A stretch of 64,000 bases of DNA from Oscarella lobularis (GCF_947507565.1 NC_089182.1:1426001-1490000); one strand, 5' to 3'; counted from the stretch's first letter, positions 21,553-33,461 are shown. The notes: generated by a model from the letters alone, not told the origin. A program made the numbers and translations.

Positions 21553-23774
21553 ATGGCAAAGCGTTTCTTTTACTCTGACGACAGCCTTACCGAGAACAGC
21601 TACACGATTAGCAGCGACGATGAAACGGTTGTGCAAGACTCTTCAACCGCTCTCACAACGGAGTCTAAGGAGGCAAAGAGGCGGCGGAAAGAAAAATCGT
21701 ACAAGGCTGGACTTTCTTTTCGACCAAAATGGAAGGAGACGTACGGCTGGCTGCTGTGCGAGTCGTCTGATGAAGGAATGTTTTGCTCTATTTGCCGAAC
21801 ACATGGTTGACCACCTTCTTCAGCTAAGGGAGCTTGGAGAGTTAGAGGCATTAGAAACTGGAATCATGGAGCAGAAATGTTGAAACAGCACAACAGCTCT
21901 CAGTGGCACAAAGATGCTGTTGTTGCGTCTCAACGCGCTGCTTCAGGTCGTACAGTGTTCGGCATGCAGCTGGCTGGGGTGAGAAAAGCACAAGAGGAAA
22001 AACGGCTGAAAAACCGTTCCATTATTTTGAAGCTTCTTCGTTCGGTGTATTTTATGGCAAAAGAGCACGTCTCCCACTCCACTACATTCACTGATTTAGT
22101 AGGTCTTCAAATTGAAAATGGTGATGACACTCTGAAGCAGCATGTTGAAAGTGGGGCAGAAAATGCACAGTACACGTCTTCGTTCTCCTGTACGAATATG
22201 ATTAAAGCTATTGATGATTGGATTTTGAATGGCTTGCACAGCAGTATCAGGAAGAGCTCTTACTTTTCCATTTTAGCTGAAGAATCGCAAGACATTACCT
22301 CTCAGGAGGAGCTTTCTGTGTGCTGCCGATGGCTCGTAGACGGAAAGCCTGAAGAGCACTTTTTTGGATGTCATTCAGAATACGTCAAAGCAACTAATGC
22401 AGAAACTTTGGCCAAAGCACTTACGGACTTTATAGAGACAACAGGCCTTGATTTTGAGAAGCTTGTAGGCCAAGGGTATGACGGGGCTGCAACGTTTTCC
22501 GAAACAAAGACAGAAGTTGGTAAAAGAATTAGAACTCGGGCTGCTCATGCTCTCTACGTTCACTGCTCGTGTCACAGGCTGCAGCTTGCAAGTGTACAAG
22601 CAGCGGCAAGTAATCCCGAAATAAAAAAAGTATTCGGAATGATGACAAATTTGTGGAAATTGTTCTATTACTCTCCCAGAAAAGCTGAAGCCCTTAAAGA
22701 GGTTTCATCAGTTCTTAACTTGCCTCAGCTTAAAGTTGTAAAACCTAGCGACACGAGGTGGCTGTCTCACGAGCGTTGCATCAAAGCCATTTGCAAAGAT
22801 CTGCCCTCCCTCATTATTACACTTCAACAACTATACGAATCCGATGGAGACAACGAAGCCTTTGGGGTAGTTACCCTTCTTTCAAGCACTGTGGGAATAA
22901 TGAGTGTGATCATGTTGTCCCACGTTCTCAGCATAGTGACTAAACTAAACCTGTTTATGCAAGCTTCAAATGCTGACTTTACAAGGCTTCCTAATTTTCT
23001 AAGTAATATTTACGAAGAACTGATGTCCGCTAAAGATGAAGATTCTGTCTGGATTACGAAATCGAAAGAGGCAATGACCTCGCTTCGGGAGGAACACGGA
23101 ATAACTATAGCAGATAAATTCGGATTTACGTCAGCTGTGATTAGTGCCGAACAGTACAGTGATAAGATTGCCGCTCCGTACATCTCGAAGTTAATTTCGA
23201 ACATTAAAAAGAGATTTTCGGACGAAACCGTGAGCCTATTGGTGGCAAGTTCAGTATTCCATCCTTTGAAGCTGCCACCAATAGACAGAGTCCGCGGGTA
23301 CGGTGAAGAGAAAATTGGTGTACTAGCGTCTTTCTACGGAGAAGATGCTGAAATAGAATTCCAAAGCACCCGATTTGTCTCCAAAGCGTTAATTTGCAAA
23401 GAAACCTTGCTGGAAGAATGGCACATGTTTGCAAAAGCTCTGGTACAGGAAAAGAAAAAATGGAAAAAGAAACCCCTAACCCTTCAATGATTCAGCTGGC
23501 ATCGGCTATGTTTGGCTGCGAAGCGTATAGAAGTATATTTCCCGAGTATTTCAAACTGTTAGAGATTATCCTATCCCTTCCCGTTTCAACCGCGACTGTA
23601 GAGAGATCGTTTAGCAAAATGAGGCTAATTAAGACGCGTCTGCGAAGCCGCTTGACTGATGACAATCTTAAAAGACTCATGAGAATAAGCATAGAAGGAC
23701 CGGATTTAAAAGATGTTAGATTTGAGGAAGTTTTAGACATATTTAAGAAAAGCAATAGGCGAATCCTTTTGTAG
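21553..23774 (+). pseudogene. hAT transposase (TTF-type finger, ZMYM/SCAND3-like), two breaks
   Basis: Cut-and-paste transposase for the surrounding element. The N-terminal part has a TTF-like zinc finger (GMFCSICRTHG, later HNSSQWHKDA), interrupted by an in-frame TGA at 21808-21810. The same frame then runs from 21811 to 23490 and includes SYFSILAEESQDITSQEELS (first Asp region), GQGYDGAATFS (second Asp), HCSCHRLQLA and a KPSDTRWLSHERC box. Near 23460-23490 an A-rich run carries a frameshift. The hAT C-terminal dimerisation region (LPVSTATVERSFSKMRLIK, the last catalytic Glu area) follows in another frame to 23774. Otherwise it is well preserved, so the copy is fairly young. Confidence 0.85.
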
Positions 23775-24479
23775 ATTAGATCATTAGCGCTCAAGTTTAT
23801 TACTAATAATATCAATTTTTGTCCGATTTTTTAGAGTGGGAAGAAAAGTTCTAGGGTGGGAATATTCCCAGGGTACCCACCCTCTGTATAAAACCCTGAT
23901 TAGTATTGACAACTATCAGTTGCCAAACCGCTTCAGAGAAGAAAAGAGAAAAAGAACTAAAAAATAAATTTTCTTAAAATTGCAAATTATTCTGTCAATA
24001 AGAATTGCTTTATGGCGTCAAATGGGCCCGCTAGAATCCTTGATGGACCCGATCTTGACGAAAATTCTTCTCTTTCGACGGCTTGCCAGTCTTCTGTCCA
24101 CTCGTCGGACTTGTCAGAGTCTTCCTGCGGAATTTGGCGTCTTGCGCCACCCCCTCGACGTCCACGGCCTCGTCGTCCTGTTCCTCGACCTCTCGCCGTC
24201 GGTCTTTGCCTCTGAACGGGCTCGTTTTCGTTTTCTTCGTCGTCCGAATCGCTTCGATTTTAACCGGAAGTTTTTTCAAGAGAGCGGAAGTTGGTCATCG
24301 TACTTCACCGTTTGAATTGTCGCTTTCTTCGTCTTCGGGTGGCTCGCGGTCATCGTCGATATGACTTTCCAATGCTTCAACATCGCTTTCGTCGACTAAA
24401 AAATTCGTTCGTCAGAAAATTCATCGGGGGATAGGTATAAAGATTCAATATAGTGTCAAAATTATAAAGGATTTTTGAC

Positions 24480-24772
24480 TACTTGTCAATGACAGCATCT
24501 GTCAGTCACCCTGCTCCTCCCGGTCGTCCGCCATCTACCAGTCGTACTTTGTCCTTTCTAGCATTTTCTTCCAGTCCCGGAGATTTTTTCCCATCCTCTT
24601 TTAGACATGTTCAATGCAATGCTCCTTTTTGACTGTACGTCTAAAACCAATACATTCTATAATGTTTTCAAACATTTTATAAACCTTTTCCACAAAGGCA
24701 AAGGCCCTAGAATCCCAGTCGCCAATAAATTTTGTGTATCGAACGACAACGTAGAAATAGGATTATCAAAAG
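24480..24772 (-). pseudogene. Mutator-like transposase, C-terminal half (separated by the gypsy element)
   Basis: Reading away from the LTR on minus, the sequence encodes FIGDWDSRAFAFVEKVYKM and then KKEHCIEHV, matching the GDGDSKS and K-x-EC-x-GHVQKR region of the Mutator-like transposase family. The other half lies at 30990-31470. Several stops follow. AAAG duplicated at both edges (24769-24772 and 30990-30993) marks the gypsy insertion. Confidence 0.7.
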
Positions 24773-24940
24773 TGCAACGTTCCGCCCTTTCGCGTCGTTC
24801 TCTGCTGACACGAAAGCTACGAAAAGGCGAGGACGAGAGAGATTCGCTTGCACGTGTTCCTTCTTCTTATACGGGACACCACCAACACACACCCCCACTC
24901 TCTATAACCCCTACACTATCACGTCATGCCAGCCGTTACA
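24773..24940 (-). repeat. 3' LTR of Gypsy-1
   Basis: On minus it begins TGTAACGGCTGGCATGACGT and ends TTGCA. It is nearly identical to 30823-30989. Confidence 0.9.
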
Positions 24941-24954
24941 TCACCTCCCCCCTC
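24941..24954 (-). other. polypurine tract of Gypsy-1
   Basis: Minus-strand GAGGGGGGAGGTGA abuts the 3' LTR start, the expected position and composition of the plus-strand primer. Confidence 0.8.
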
Positions 24955-24991
24955 AATGATTGCTTGCCCCCAAGCGAATCCATCGATCCCG

Positions 24992-27900
24992 TCACACACG
25001 GGGACGCAAATTATACGGTCGATTATTTTCTCCCTTTCCTGCTTGATCACCAAGAAATTTCTCTACCCAAAGAGGTATTCGTCCCCGCGACTTCCTGTTA
25101 CCACCATAATAGTAAAATCCGACAGGCAAAGCTGCAGGACACGGTTTCACACGGGATAAGTGAACTCGTATCTCAGGATCATCCGGCGCATAAACTTTCC
25201 GAGCCGTAATATCGACATCATGTCGGCCCATCACCCTGTATGGACGGTGCCACAACTGAGACAGCTTGCGATTCTTCCCAGTCTCTTCATGGGGAAAAGC
25301 TATAAATGTCCAATCCCCCACTTGAACAATTGATTCGGGCGATAAACGATTGTAGTACTTCTCATTACGACGCTGAGCCCTCCTAATAGCTTCCAACGCC
25401 ACTTGACGCGAAGACAGAAGTCGTCCCATCAACTCCGTTCGATATTGACGCGCATCCCCTTCCACAGGTTCCGTCGGAGGTAAAAACGACGACTCTGCCG
25501 GGGCTCGACAATCGACACCGAATAAAAGAAAAGATGGTTTCTCCCCAGTAGACTCATGGGGTGTGTCACGATAGGCCCAAAGAACCCCACTCAAATAACG
25601 ATCCCATTGTCGTCCAAATTGAGCTGCCTGTCTTAAGCGTTCGATTAAACCTTTCAACCTTACCATTACACTGGGGGTGATAAGGAGTCGTCATGAGCCT
25701 ATGAATTCCAAGTGCTTGGCAGACTTCAGACATCAAATGGGAAAGAAGATTGGTACCTCTGTCCGATAATAACGCTTCCGGCATACCAAAAACAGGAACG
25801 AGCTCTTCGACAAGCAGATGCACGAGTCGTGTCGCTTTTTGATCTTTAAGAGGAAATACGAGCGGCCACTTAGTGAGGAAATCTTGAAAGACGACGACAT
25901 ATTGATATCCAGACGATATTCGAGGCAATTGCATTATATCGACACCGACTATTTGAAACGGTCGCTCAACCGGAATGGATCGAAGAGGTGGCCTAAGACA
26001 TTTAGGATTCTTTCCTCCCGCTACAACACATTCGGGACAATTTTGGGTGTGACGAATACAATCCCTCTGCATTCGCGGCCACCACCAGCGACGCGATAAC
26101 ATCTTTGCCAATCGACGCCCAGATACATGACCAGCAAACAGTCCGCCATGATATTGCCTCATAATGTGTTCTCGTTGTTGCTCAGGAACACCGGCTTTCC
26201 ATCTCCCATTATCCTGGCGATCGATGAAGTAGAGAATTCCAGACTCGACCACCATTGAAGACGCATTAGAACCCTCCATGACGACATCTACGTCCGCATC
26301 ATCATTTCGACGTATGAAATGAGCCTCAATAATTGGTCATCTTTTCTCTGCTCCTGCGCAAAGTCATCCTGAAGACCACAGTCACGGGGCGCAGCTTGGA
26401 TCAGCTCTCCTATATCACTTGCAGACTGCACAGCAGCAACTGACACCACCGCTTCCGTGTCACTAATCGGAGAGCGAGATAAACAATCAGCATTAGCATT
26501 CGCCCTTCCCGGTCGATAACAGACGACCACCGACGTAATGCCACTCTTGTACACTTTCTGCCACCAACGAGCATGCCGACCGTCGGGACAGGGTGTTTGC
26601 AAAATCGCTTTCACTGCCGAATGATCCGTATATACGGTGACAACATGACCGTAGAGATAAGGACGATAATGTTTAATTCCCCACACGACTGCTAGCGTTT
26701 CTAACTCGCTAACAGCATAATTCCGCTCTGCTGGCGTTAGCACACGACTCCCATATGCAATCGGATGTAGCAAGTGATCGTCTCCCTCTTGAGACAAGAT
26801 AGCACCTAGGCCAACCCCACAAGCGTCCGTTTCCAGTACAAAGTCCTTTGAAAAGTCTGGAAATGCAAGCACCGGCGCAGACATCAACTGCCTTTTTAGC
26901 GTCTGAAAAGCTTTCTCACTGTGGGGTCCACACGAACGGCACATCCTTTCGTAGCAGATCGTACAACGGAGCTGCAACCTTGGCATATGAGCAAATAAAT
27001 CTTCTATAATAAGAGGTAAGTCCCAAAAACCTCCGAAGAAGCTGAATCTTTGTTGGTGCTGGAAATTCTTCTACAGCTCGAAGAAGTTTTCGCTTGGGTT
27101 TTAACCCTTCAGCCGTAAGTATGTGTCCAAGATATTCAACCTCTTCGCGAAGAAAGTGGCACTTCTTTTGGCTTCAGCTTTAGCCCGGCTGCAATTAACC
27201 GCTCAAAGACGGCACGCAGATGCTGTAAGTGTTCCTCCACGTTCTTGGAGAATATCAAAATGTCATCTAAGTAAACAGCTACCCACTGTTGACCACTAGC
27301 AGGGTTTAGGCCGTCGAGAACACGTTGCATCAAACGCTGGAACACAGCGGGTGCATTCCGCAATCCAAACGGCATCACATTGAATTCATATAATCCTTCG
27401 CCCGTGATGAAAGCCGTTTTCTCCTTAGCCTTTTCCTTGATGAGAATTTGCCAGTATCCTGACGCTAAATCTAAAGTGGTATTGATGCGGGCGCTTCCCA
27501 ATTGATCTAGAAGATCATCGATTCTCGGCAGCGGAAATCGATCAGCTACCGTAACGGCATTTAACGCACGAAAGTCAATGCAGAATCGTAACGAACCGTC
27601 CTGTTTAGCCACAAGCACTACCGGGCTTGCCCACGGGCTAAACGACGGTTGAATTATTCCCGCCTCCTGCATTTCTTTTAACTGTCGAGCAATTACTTTT
27701 CGTGCAGCAAAGGGCGCGCGTCGAAGTGGTGGTTGCGCAATCGGCTGTGCATCCCGTCTCAATGCCCATCGAAACCAACGACGTAGCTCCACGCTCGCCA
27801 GGGTACAATGCAAAGACATCATGGTATTCAACCAACAGAGACTGAAGCGACTTCGACATGCAGCATTGTTCGTCTCTCTGTCCAAAATACTCTTTGACCA

Positions 27901-28790
27901 GTCTATGACGATCTTCTATGCTTCCCTCTGACACACGCAGGCAAATCGATTCTCTTCTAATTTTCTTCTTTCCTTCCGCTTCTTCTACAACTTGACAAGG
28001 TACCAGTTCGGCTACAACACTTGATCTCTGAATCTTCACTTCTCTTGGCCCGTTATTAACGAGAAGAACAGGCACCTCCTTCTTTTCAGACGGACTAACA
28101 AGCGTCTCCACAACAGTCCAATCGGCGTCATCATTTCTCTGCACTGGCTGCACCAGACATTGCCCTCCCTTCAGCGAAGATGACACAACCGCCATCGCTG
28201 TTAGGCACTGTCGTGGTGGGATTCGTATGGACGATGTAAATCGCACGTAGGCCACGCTAGTTGATTCGTCTTCAGACGTGCGTTCTTTTTCTTCTTCTTC
28301 CTTGTCCGACTCTGAACCTCCCTCTACTAATCCTTGTTCTCTTCTCTTAGCCGCCGACTTCTTTTTCATTGCCTTTCGTCGCTGCCAATACCCTTCCCGC
28401 CGCGCCTTCCGACTTTGCCCATGGCCTTTCAAGACTTGTGGATTACCGGTATGTCACTAATTTCAATTGCGAAGAAACTCCTTCAGACAACAGCAGAGGC
28501 GTCGGGGCATCCAGCTTTATATAGACCGGCGTCTTCATTACTATATTATCAAATTCCACATCGACGTCGATCCGTCCGTGAAGTATTATAGTCGGTTGGG
28601 ACGCGATCCGAAGGCTTACAGTCATTCTTTGTCAGCTTTGCTGACACTGTTATTATCTTACGCGCAAGAGTCTTATCTATAATGCACAGATCCTACCCTG
28701 TATCGATGATACCGTCCACGGGAACGCCGCCGACAACTACCGATGCTCGTCGCGTGTTAGACCCAATATTTTCTACTCGTACCATTGACA
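24992..28790 (-). pseudogene. Gypsy-1 pol: protease, reverse transcriptase, RNase H, integrase (broken)
   Basis: The order on minus is as follows. A retropepsin has the active-site DTG at 28696-28704, immediately followed by an in-frame TAG (28693-28695), and its C-terminal LLSEGV motif is near 28470. A reverse transcriptase fragment (27885-27136) shows SPWASPVVLVAKQDGSLRFC, LDLASGYWQI, NVMPFGLRNAP and the catalytic YLDD. An RNase H (26986-26288) has ETDACGVGLGA and YTDHSAVKA. The integrase (26279-24992) has an H2C2 finger (HIMRQYHGGLFAGH, CPECV), VDIMQLPR, LLSDRGTN and HPQCNGKVERFNRT, then a C-terminal tail. Adjacent pieces lie in different frames, so there are at least five frameshifts or stops. 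It is described here only as found. Confidence 0.88.
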
Positions 28791-28804
28791 CTCGAGAGTC
28801 ATTG

Positions 28805-30769
28805 TCAGACGCCACAGACCCCTGCTCCACCTCGAACAGAGCCAACAAAATCTGGGTGCACCACTGGGGCGCTTGCGACCGTTGACGTTTGCGCTGGTGT
28901 AGTTTCCGGAGGGGCAGTGGCTTGCACTACAAGCGGGCAATTGCGGCGGACGTGCCCTTCCTGGTGGCAGTTGTAACACGTGATCCTATAGAACGATCTC
29001 GGCGCCGATTGCGACGATGCGGATCCTGTTGTCGCTAACGACGACGACGACGATACTGGTACCGAAGAAGTTGGCACTTATTGCCGCGGACACATTTCGA
29101 GACATCCCCGCCCGTCCTTGACGGCGAGCGTGAATCAACAATAGGCGCTTTTCCTCTGTTATGGCCGCATCCAGTAATTGCTGATACGTCGAAGCGACCC
29201 CCACTTGGGGTGACTGCGCCACGGTCTCGAGCAATCCATCTTGTAGTTGATAGAAGAGCAGAAAATCACGGGTTTCTCGCGTCAGCTCAGTGCCATGAGC
29301 CATACGGTAGCCAGACTCCAATCGGCGAGCGAAATCGAGAAATGACTCGTTTTCCGCCTGCAACAAAGACCGAAACTCCCGCGCAGCAATAGCCGGGTTC
29401 CGCCGATCCAATCGCGCGCGAAGAGCCTCTACGGCCGCCGCCAGCGAATTACTTTCCTGCGCCGACAGAAGATTCCACTCCTCCAATGCTGTGCCTCGGA
29501 GATGGCCCGTTAACTGTAAGAATATCTCTTGATCGGTCCTGTCATGCCAAACAGCAGCACGTTGCAACGAGGCGTACCAATCCGAAAACGTTATGTGCGA
29601 CGGCGAGGATCCCGTAAAGACGTCAACCGGTGGCGCTCCTCCCGCACGACTACTTCCTCGCGACCGACGTTCACTCGGCTGGCCGCCTTTCTCAGCGACG
29701 CGAGCTGAACTTCTTCCGGCGCACGCGACCGGAAATCGCTCGAAGAATAGTGTAAACCCGCCGGTAAACTCGCCGGCGCCACAGTCGGACGAAAACGACC
29801 GTCACGTACCGACATATCGTACGACGAAAGCTGCACGTGACCTGTGATTACAGGCACGTGCCCCGACTGCACTGGACGCGAGCGTTGACCGCGATTTTCT
29901 TTTGAGCGTAGTTGCGTCACCTCCTCCTCCAAAGCCAATTGACAACGATCCGCAATTTCCTGTTGACGGACACTTTCCGCCCACAGTTGACTCTGACGAG
30001 TCTCTAATCTATTAATTCGGTCGTCCCTTTCAGCTATTGCAGAACGCATGTCGTATTGTTGACGCTCCAATTGCTCGATACGGCTGTTCGCCACTTGTAA
30101 CTCGTCAATCTTCGTCTCAAGTTCGCTACGACACCTCCCCCGCTCTTCGGAAATCTGATCCAGCTCGACTTTTGCACACGCTAACGCTAAACGGCACGCA
30201 CTCAGCTCGGTGGACAAAGCCGCAATCGTCGAACTATCAGCATGATCGCCGCTCTTGCTCCTGCTTTCCGCTTGACCAGCCGTTACAGCAGGCAAAACCG
30301 GTAACGACGACGTCATGTCCGTCGCATCGACCTGAACGTGTTGAGAAGCCGTACAGTGAGCATGTCCCAGGGTTGTCTTCAACAAAATACCCTCAGCGCC
30401 AACGAGTGCAACCTCCGTACCTAGGCCTTGGTACTCACTGACGTAGACTTGCAACTCTTCCGCTTTCAACGAACGAGTAGCCAAAGCGTCGACGATGGCA
30501 TGCTGTAGGTCCGTTGGTCGAAGTCCGACGTTCACATTCAACAGCGCTGCGATCGCGCGTCGATATTCACCGCGGAGGCGAGGCGAAACGAGGCAAAACC
30601 GGTCTTCATATACCGGTTCGACTGCTACCTCCGTTTCTCCGGCAAGAGCGCCGCCGTCGCCGTTATCGTCAGAGAAATCGATGCTGCGCGACTCCGATCG
30701 AACGTTGCATTCGGCCATTTGAAGCTGGTAGCGTCGGATCGCCGGTCGATCTCCCCTTTCGCACGACAA
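28805..30769 (-). pseudogene. Gypsy-1 gag (coiled coil, capsid-like region, one CCHC knuckle; broken)
   Basis: The first part (30769-29591) is rich in heptad-like segments (LETKIDELQVANSRIEQLER), suggesting a long coiled coil. A capsid-like region follows in another frame (29567-28986), with LTGHLRGTALEEWNLL and FARRLESGYRM. A third frame (29077-28805) holds the zinc knuckle CYNCHQEGHVRRNC, which binds RNA. The two frame changes look like decay rather than programmed shifts, because no slippery heptamer is obvious at either. The start is uncertain; ATG at 30717 (MAECNVRSE) is an alternative. Confidence 0.8.
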
Positions 30770-30804
30770 AAGACGATTGCCTGCGAATCACCCGCTGAAC
30801 GTGA

Positions 30805-30822
30805 GTGGCGGGACCTCCACTT
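30805..30822 (-). other. primer-binding site of Gypsy-1
   Basis: Directly inside the 5' LTR the minus strand reads AG, then TGGAGGTCCCGCCACT. The leading TGG complements a tRNA CCA end. The tRNA species was not assigned. Confidence 0.6.
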
Positions 30823-30989
30823 GTCACGTTCCGCTCTTTCGCGTCGTTCTCTGCTGACACGAACGCTACGAAAAGGCGAGGACGAGAGAGATTCGCTTGC
30901 ACGTGTTCCTTCTTCTTATACGGGACACCACCAACACACACCCCCACCCTCTATAACCCCCACACTATCACGTCATGCCAGCCGTTACA
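30823..30989 (-). repeat. 5' LTR of Gypsy-1
   Basis: Runs from TGTAACGG to GTGACA on minus and matches the 3' LTR nearly base for base. It contains a TATA-like TATAAGAAG at its centre on minus. Confidence 0.9.
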
Positions 30990-31470
30990 AAAGTGTGCAC
31001 AGCATTTTCCTCATTTTATTCTTTTCAATTGACCTATCCCAGAGGACCACCGCTCCTTTGGCCTCCATAGCATTTGAGGACTGGTCAAAATTTGTTTGAC
31101 ATTTGGGGCGATGATCTTCCACGCCAATGCCATATTCTGGGCTGTTCTTGTCTGGATTGGATCTTTCCATTTTGTCACACGTTTTGCACAAGGAACAGAA
31201 GATGTTGTAATCGATTACTGCTCCAACGTCGTGCAATATAACGGCCTGGAGGCCGTAATGAGACGTGTGACCACGACGAGCCCATGTTTTGTCGAACGAA
31301 ACTCTGACGTTGGCAATTTCGTCCTTGTCAACGCCTTTCTTATTTCAATAGTACGTCAGCGCCGAGTCGATCGATTCACCAAAAAGCGATAAAAAATGCA
31401 TCAACAAAAATTCAAGTGTTCTTGGCATACTATAATGCTATACTATTGATGCTGCCGGCGGACTCATAAA
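30990..31470 (-). pseudogene. Mutator-like transposase, N-terminal half (separated by the gypsy element)
   Basis: Minus-strand reading gives DEIANVRVSFDKTWARRGHT, then a YGLQAVILHDVGAVIDYNI segment, CSLCKTC, EDHRPKCQTNFDQSSNAMEA and VVLWDRSIEK. This is the conserved core of the Mutator-like transposase family widespread in invertebrates (the S-F-D-x-T-W first-Asp motif, then C-x2-C, then SS-x-AME). Upstream, SPPAASI and FLSLFGES pieces continue to about 31470. An in-frame stop is present near 31355. The protein continues beyond the gypsy element at 24772. Confidence 0.75.
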
Positions 31471-33461
31471 TCGCCCGTAAGTTGTTGCGTTTCTTTCATC
31501 CAATGAACTTTGGCGTCACCCCAAAGATTCTTGCCGCATAAAGAAACAACGAGAATTAGTAAAGACAGTATTTTGTCAGAGTTTGCCAGTTGAGCAAAAA
31601 GAGCAGCAAGCTGCGTAAGCGAAATGAAGAGTAACGAGAAAAACGTAATGGGTCCGTTAATGGGACAGGAGTTCCGTACAGCCTTTCAATCTGAAGCACA
31701 TTCGCCCCAGTGAGCTGTTGTCCACATCGTGCAGTTGTCAGACAGTTTCGTCGTCTCGTTTTGTGATGCTACAGTCTGTACAGTTATTAAGGCTGATAAC
31801 CTCACTCTGCTCAGTACCGTTATTTCCATTTAGATCGTCACTCACCTGTTCGTCGTAGTCGAAAGAATCTTCCGAGTCGGAAATTGATTCTATGGCAGTG
31901 GTAAAGGGTAGAAGAATGAAGAGGGCAGCAACAGCGCGTGCCCTTGTGGATGCCATGCGGAGATTGCGAAACGCGAGAAAGTAAAGCGCGCAGAACCATT
32001 CTAATTAATTTATTAATGATGAATGACATTGGCTTACATTGGCTTCTAGGAGATCGCCCTGGTATACATTTAAATATTAAATCTATTTTGTCGTTGATCT
32101 ATTTTGTCGGCTTGTATATGACGACAAAATAGATCAACGACAAAATAGATCTACTTTGTCTCATGCAAGTGTCACACTTCGGTATAGGTGCGAATGTGAG
32201 TCATGGAACGTGACGTGCCTACGCCTACATTCCCCTAATAGATATCAACTGATCTATTTTGTCGTCGATCTATTTTGTACGCCCCACATGCTGTCTGTCC
32301 CATACATAAACAGTTGTCACGGGAAGGCTCATTAAATTTAGAAGTTTTCCAAATAACGCTTTACCTTGCCGTCACATCGTTATGTCGTGTTACGTTTCCC
32401 GATGCGAACGGAACATTCGATGTCTCGGAAGTGCGCAATAGCGCGAGGCTTCGCGTCGAAGGAGAGAGGGCACGGTAGCGAAGTGAATCTCTCTCGACGC
32501 CATCATTTTTAAAGCTTCTGGGCGCATTCTCTTCAGGTCGGCATTTTTGTCTGGATCCATGTCGGTCGGTGGAGGAGGAGCGTTTATGAGAGAGGGCACA
32601 CGAACGAGACTACCAAAATATTCGCTTGACAGCCAGTTCAGTAAAAGCAGAGGATGCGTGCGAAAATAATGTGGAGCACAAGTCAGAGACGAAAAAGTGT
32701 TTACCCTCTTCAGACGCAGTGCCATGTGTCCATGAATGAAGACAATGCCAACGTTAGGGTGTCTCTGAAAACAATGGTTAGTCCGACAATAGCATTTATT
32801 TTAAGAAAGATTTCGTACTTTTTTATGAGATGTTGAACGTTGCTCTTGAGATGATAGTTGCGATCGCCGATGCGGAAAATTTGCCGCCGATTGAGGACGC
32901 CTATGACAAGGAAAAGAAGGGAATCGTCATTCTTACTGATAAAGAAAAAAAATTCCAAAAAATTAAATATTTTTACTACTCTTCTTCACCTTAGGACCCT
33001 AAGAAAAATAACAGAAAAGAGATTGAGACATAAGTTTCTACAGCTTACAGATTCTCTTCGCGGCCGAGAGATGGCTGCCAAGACGCTCCTTCGAGGCCTT
33101 CTGCATTGCCCAATCCACCTAAGAAGTCAGAAAATATCAGTCAGAGAGACAGAATCGCTCGAGTTCTGGTTCGGATCGCGACCGATTCGGCCCCGAAACA
33201 TAACCTACGCGCTATTGAGAAACCGAGGAAAGCCAAAAACACGATATAGAGCGATTCTGAGGCCAGCGACGAGCCGAAGGGAAACTCCCGCGCCGCCCGC
33301 CTCTCTCGAACTCGGCCAATCGCTTCCAAAACTCACCTTACGGCCGGAGGAACGCTGTCGAAGCGTTCGATTCCATTGCCGTTGGGCGAGCGGTCGACTT
33401 CGCTTCGTCCAACTCCCAGATTCCATCTGTTAGCGCAAGCGAAACGTTCTGCCCACTGACT
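31471..33461. other. region without a recognised gene
   Basis: Open segments exist but match nothing I know. One is 31738-31956 on minus (72 codons, hydrophobic start MASTRARAVAALFILLPF and an acidic middle). Another is a 54-codon frame on plus at 32830-32994 (MLNVALEMIVAIADAENL start). Neither has supporting context. The notable element is the palindrome at 32081-32150. Confidence 0.4.
32081..32150. repeat. perfect 29-bp inverted repeat, with a further half-copy at 32251-32279
   Basis: The left arm 32081-32109 and right arm 32122-32150 are exact complements with a 12-base loop. Each arm contains GATCTATTTTGTCG twice. The same doubled unit recurs at 32251-32279. No gene overlaps. It may be the core of a small non-autonomous element about 200 bp long. 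Confidence 0.85.

Larger units (their letters stand above)
21267..23898 (+). mobile_element. hAT element with 5-bp target duplication, 2,632 bp
   Basis: The ends are perfect 15-bp inverted repeats, CAGGGTTTTATACAG at 21267-21281 and its complement at 23884-23898. ATTAG flanks both sides (21262-21266 and 23899-23903). The transposase is hAT-type. A 5-bp rather than 8-bp duplication recalls the hAT5 group. It lies inside the piggyBac coding region and is therefore younger. Confidence 0.9.
19748..24397 (-). pseudogene. piggyBac-type transposase, split by a hAT insertion
   Basis: A DDE transposase of the piggyBac superfamily, minus strand. The N-terminus (24397-23899) is acidic, then Arg/Gly-rich, and ends in SGPSRILAGPFDAIKQF, a piggyBac entry motif. 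The hAT element 21267-23898 interrupts the next codons (the T-N-L-N-A-A region). After it come EMKAFFGLIILMGYMRFPR (21153 downward), IYEAMIPYKRR with the first catalytic region, KWGIK, then TDNYYSSPTLFDLL (second Asp), GVERGDQITALYNV (third region) and a Cys-rich zinc domain with CVRC, CTTC and CF-x2-YHTL at 19748-19900. Introns of 36 bp (20990-21025) and 50 bp (20702-20751) can be placed. Breaks include two stops near 20835-20845, one near 20945, a frameshift near 20445 and another near 19955. Confidence 0.85.
24773..30989 (-). mobile_element. Gypsy-1, full-length Ty3/gypsy LTR retrotransposon, 6,217 bp
   Basis: Two LTRs of about 168 bp in the same orientation bound the unit. On minus the order is 5' LTR, primer-binding site, gag, protease, reverse transcriptase, RNase H, integrase, polypurine tract and 3' LTR, the Ty3/gypsy order. 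AAAG flanks both ends. Coding regions carry several frameshifts and stops, so it is inactive. The LTRs differ at only a few positions, which implies a fairly recent insertion into the Mutator-like gene. Confidence 0.92.

Noticed and set aside
31738-31956. 72-codon frame with a signal-peptide-like start
   Set aside because: No homology, no splice context, and repeats on both sides; not enough to call a gene.
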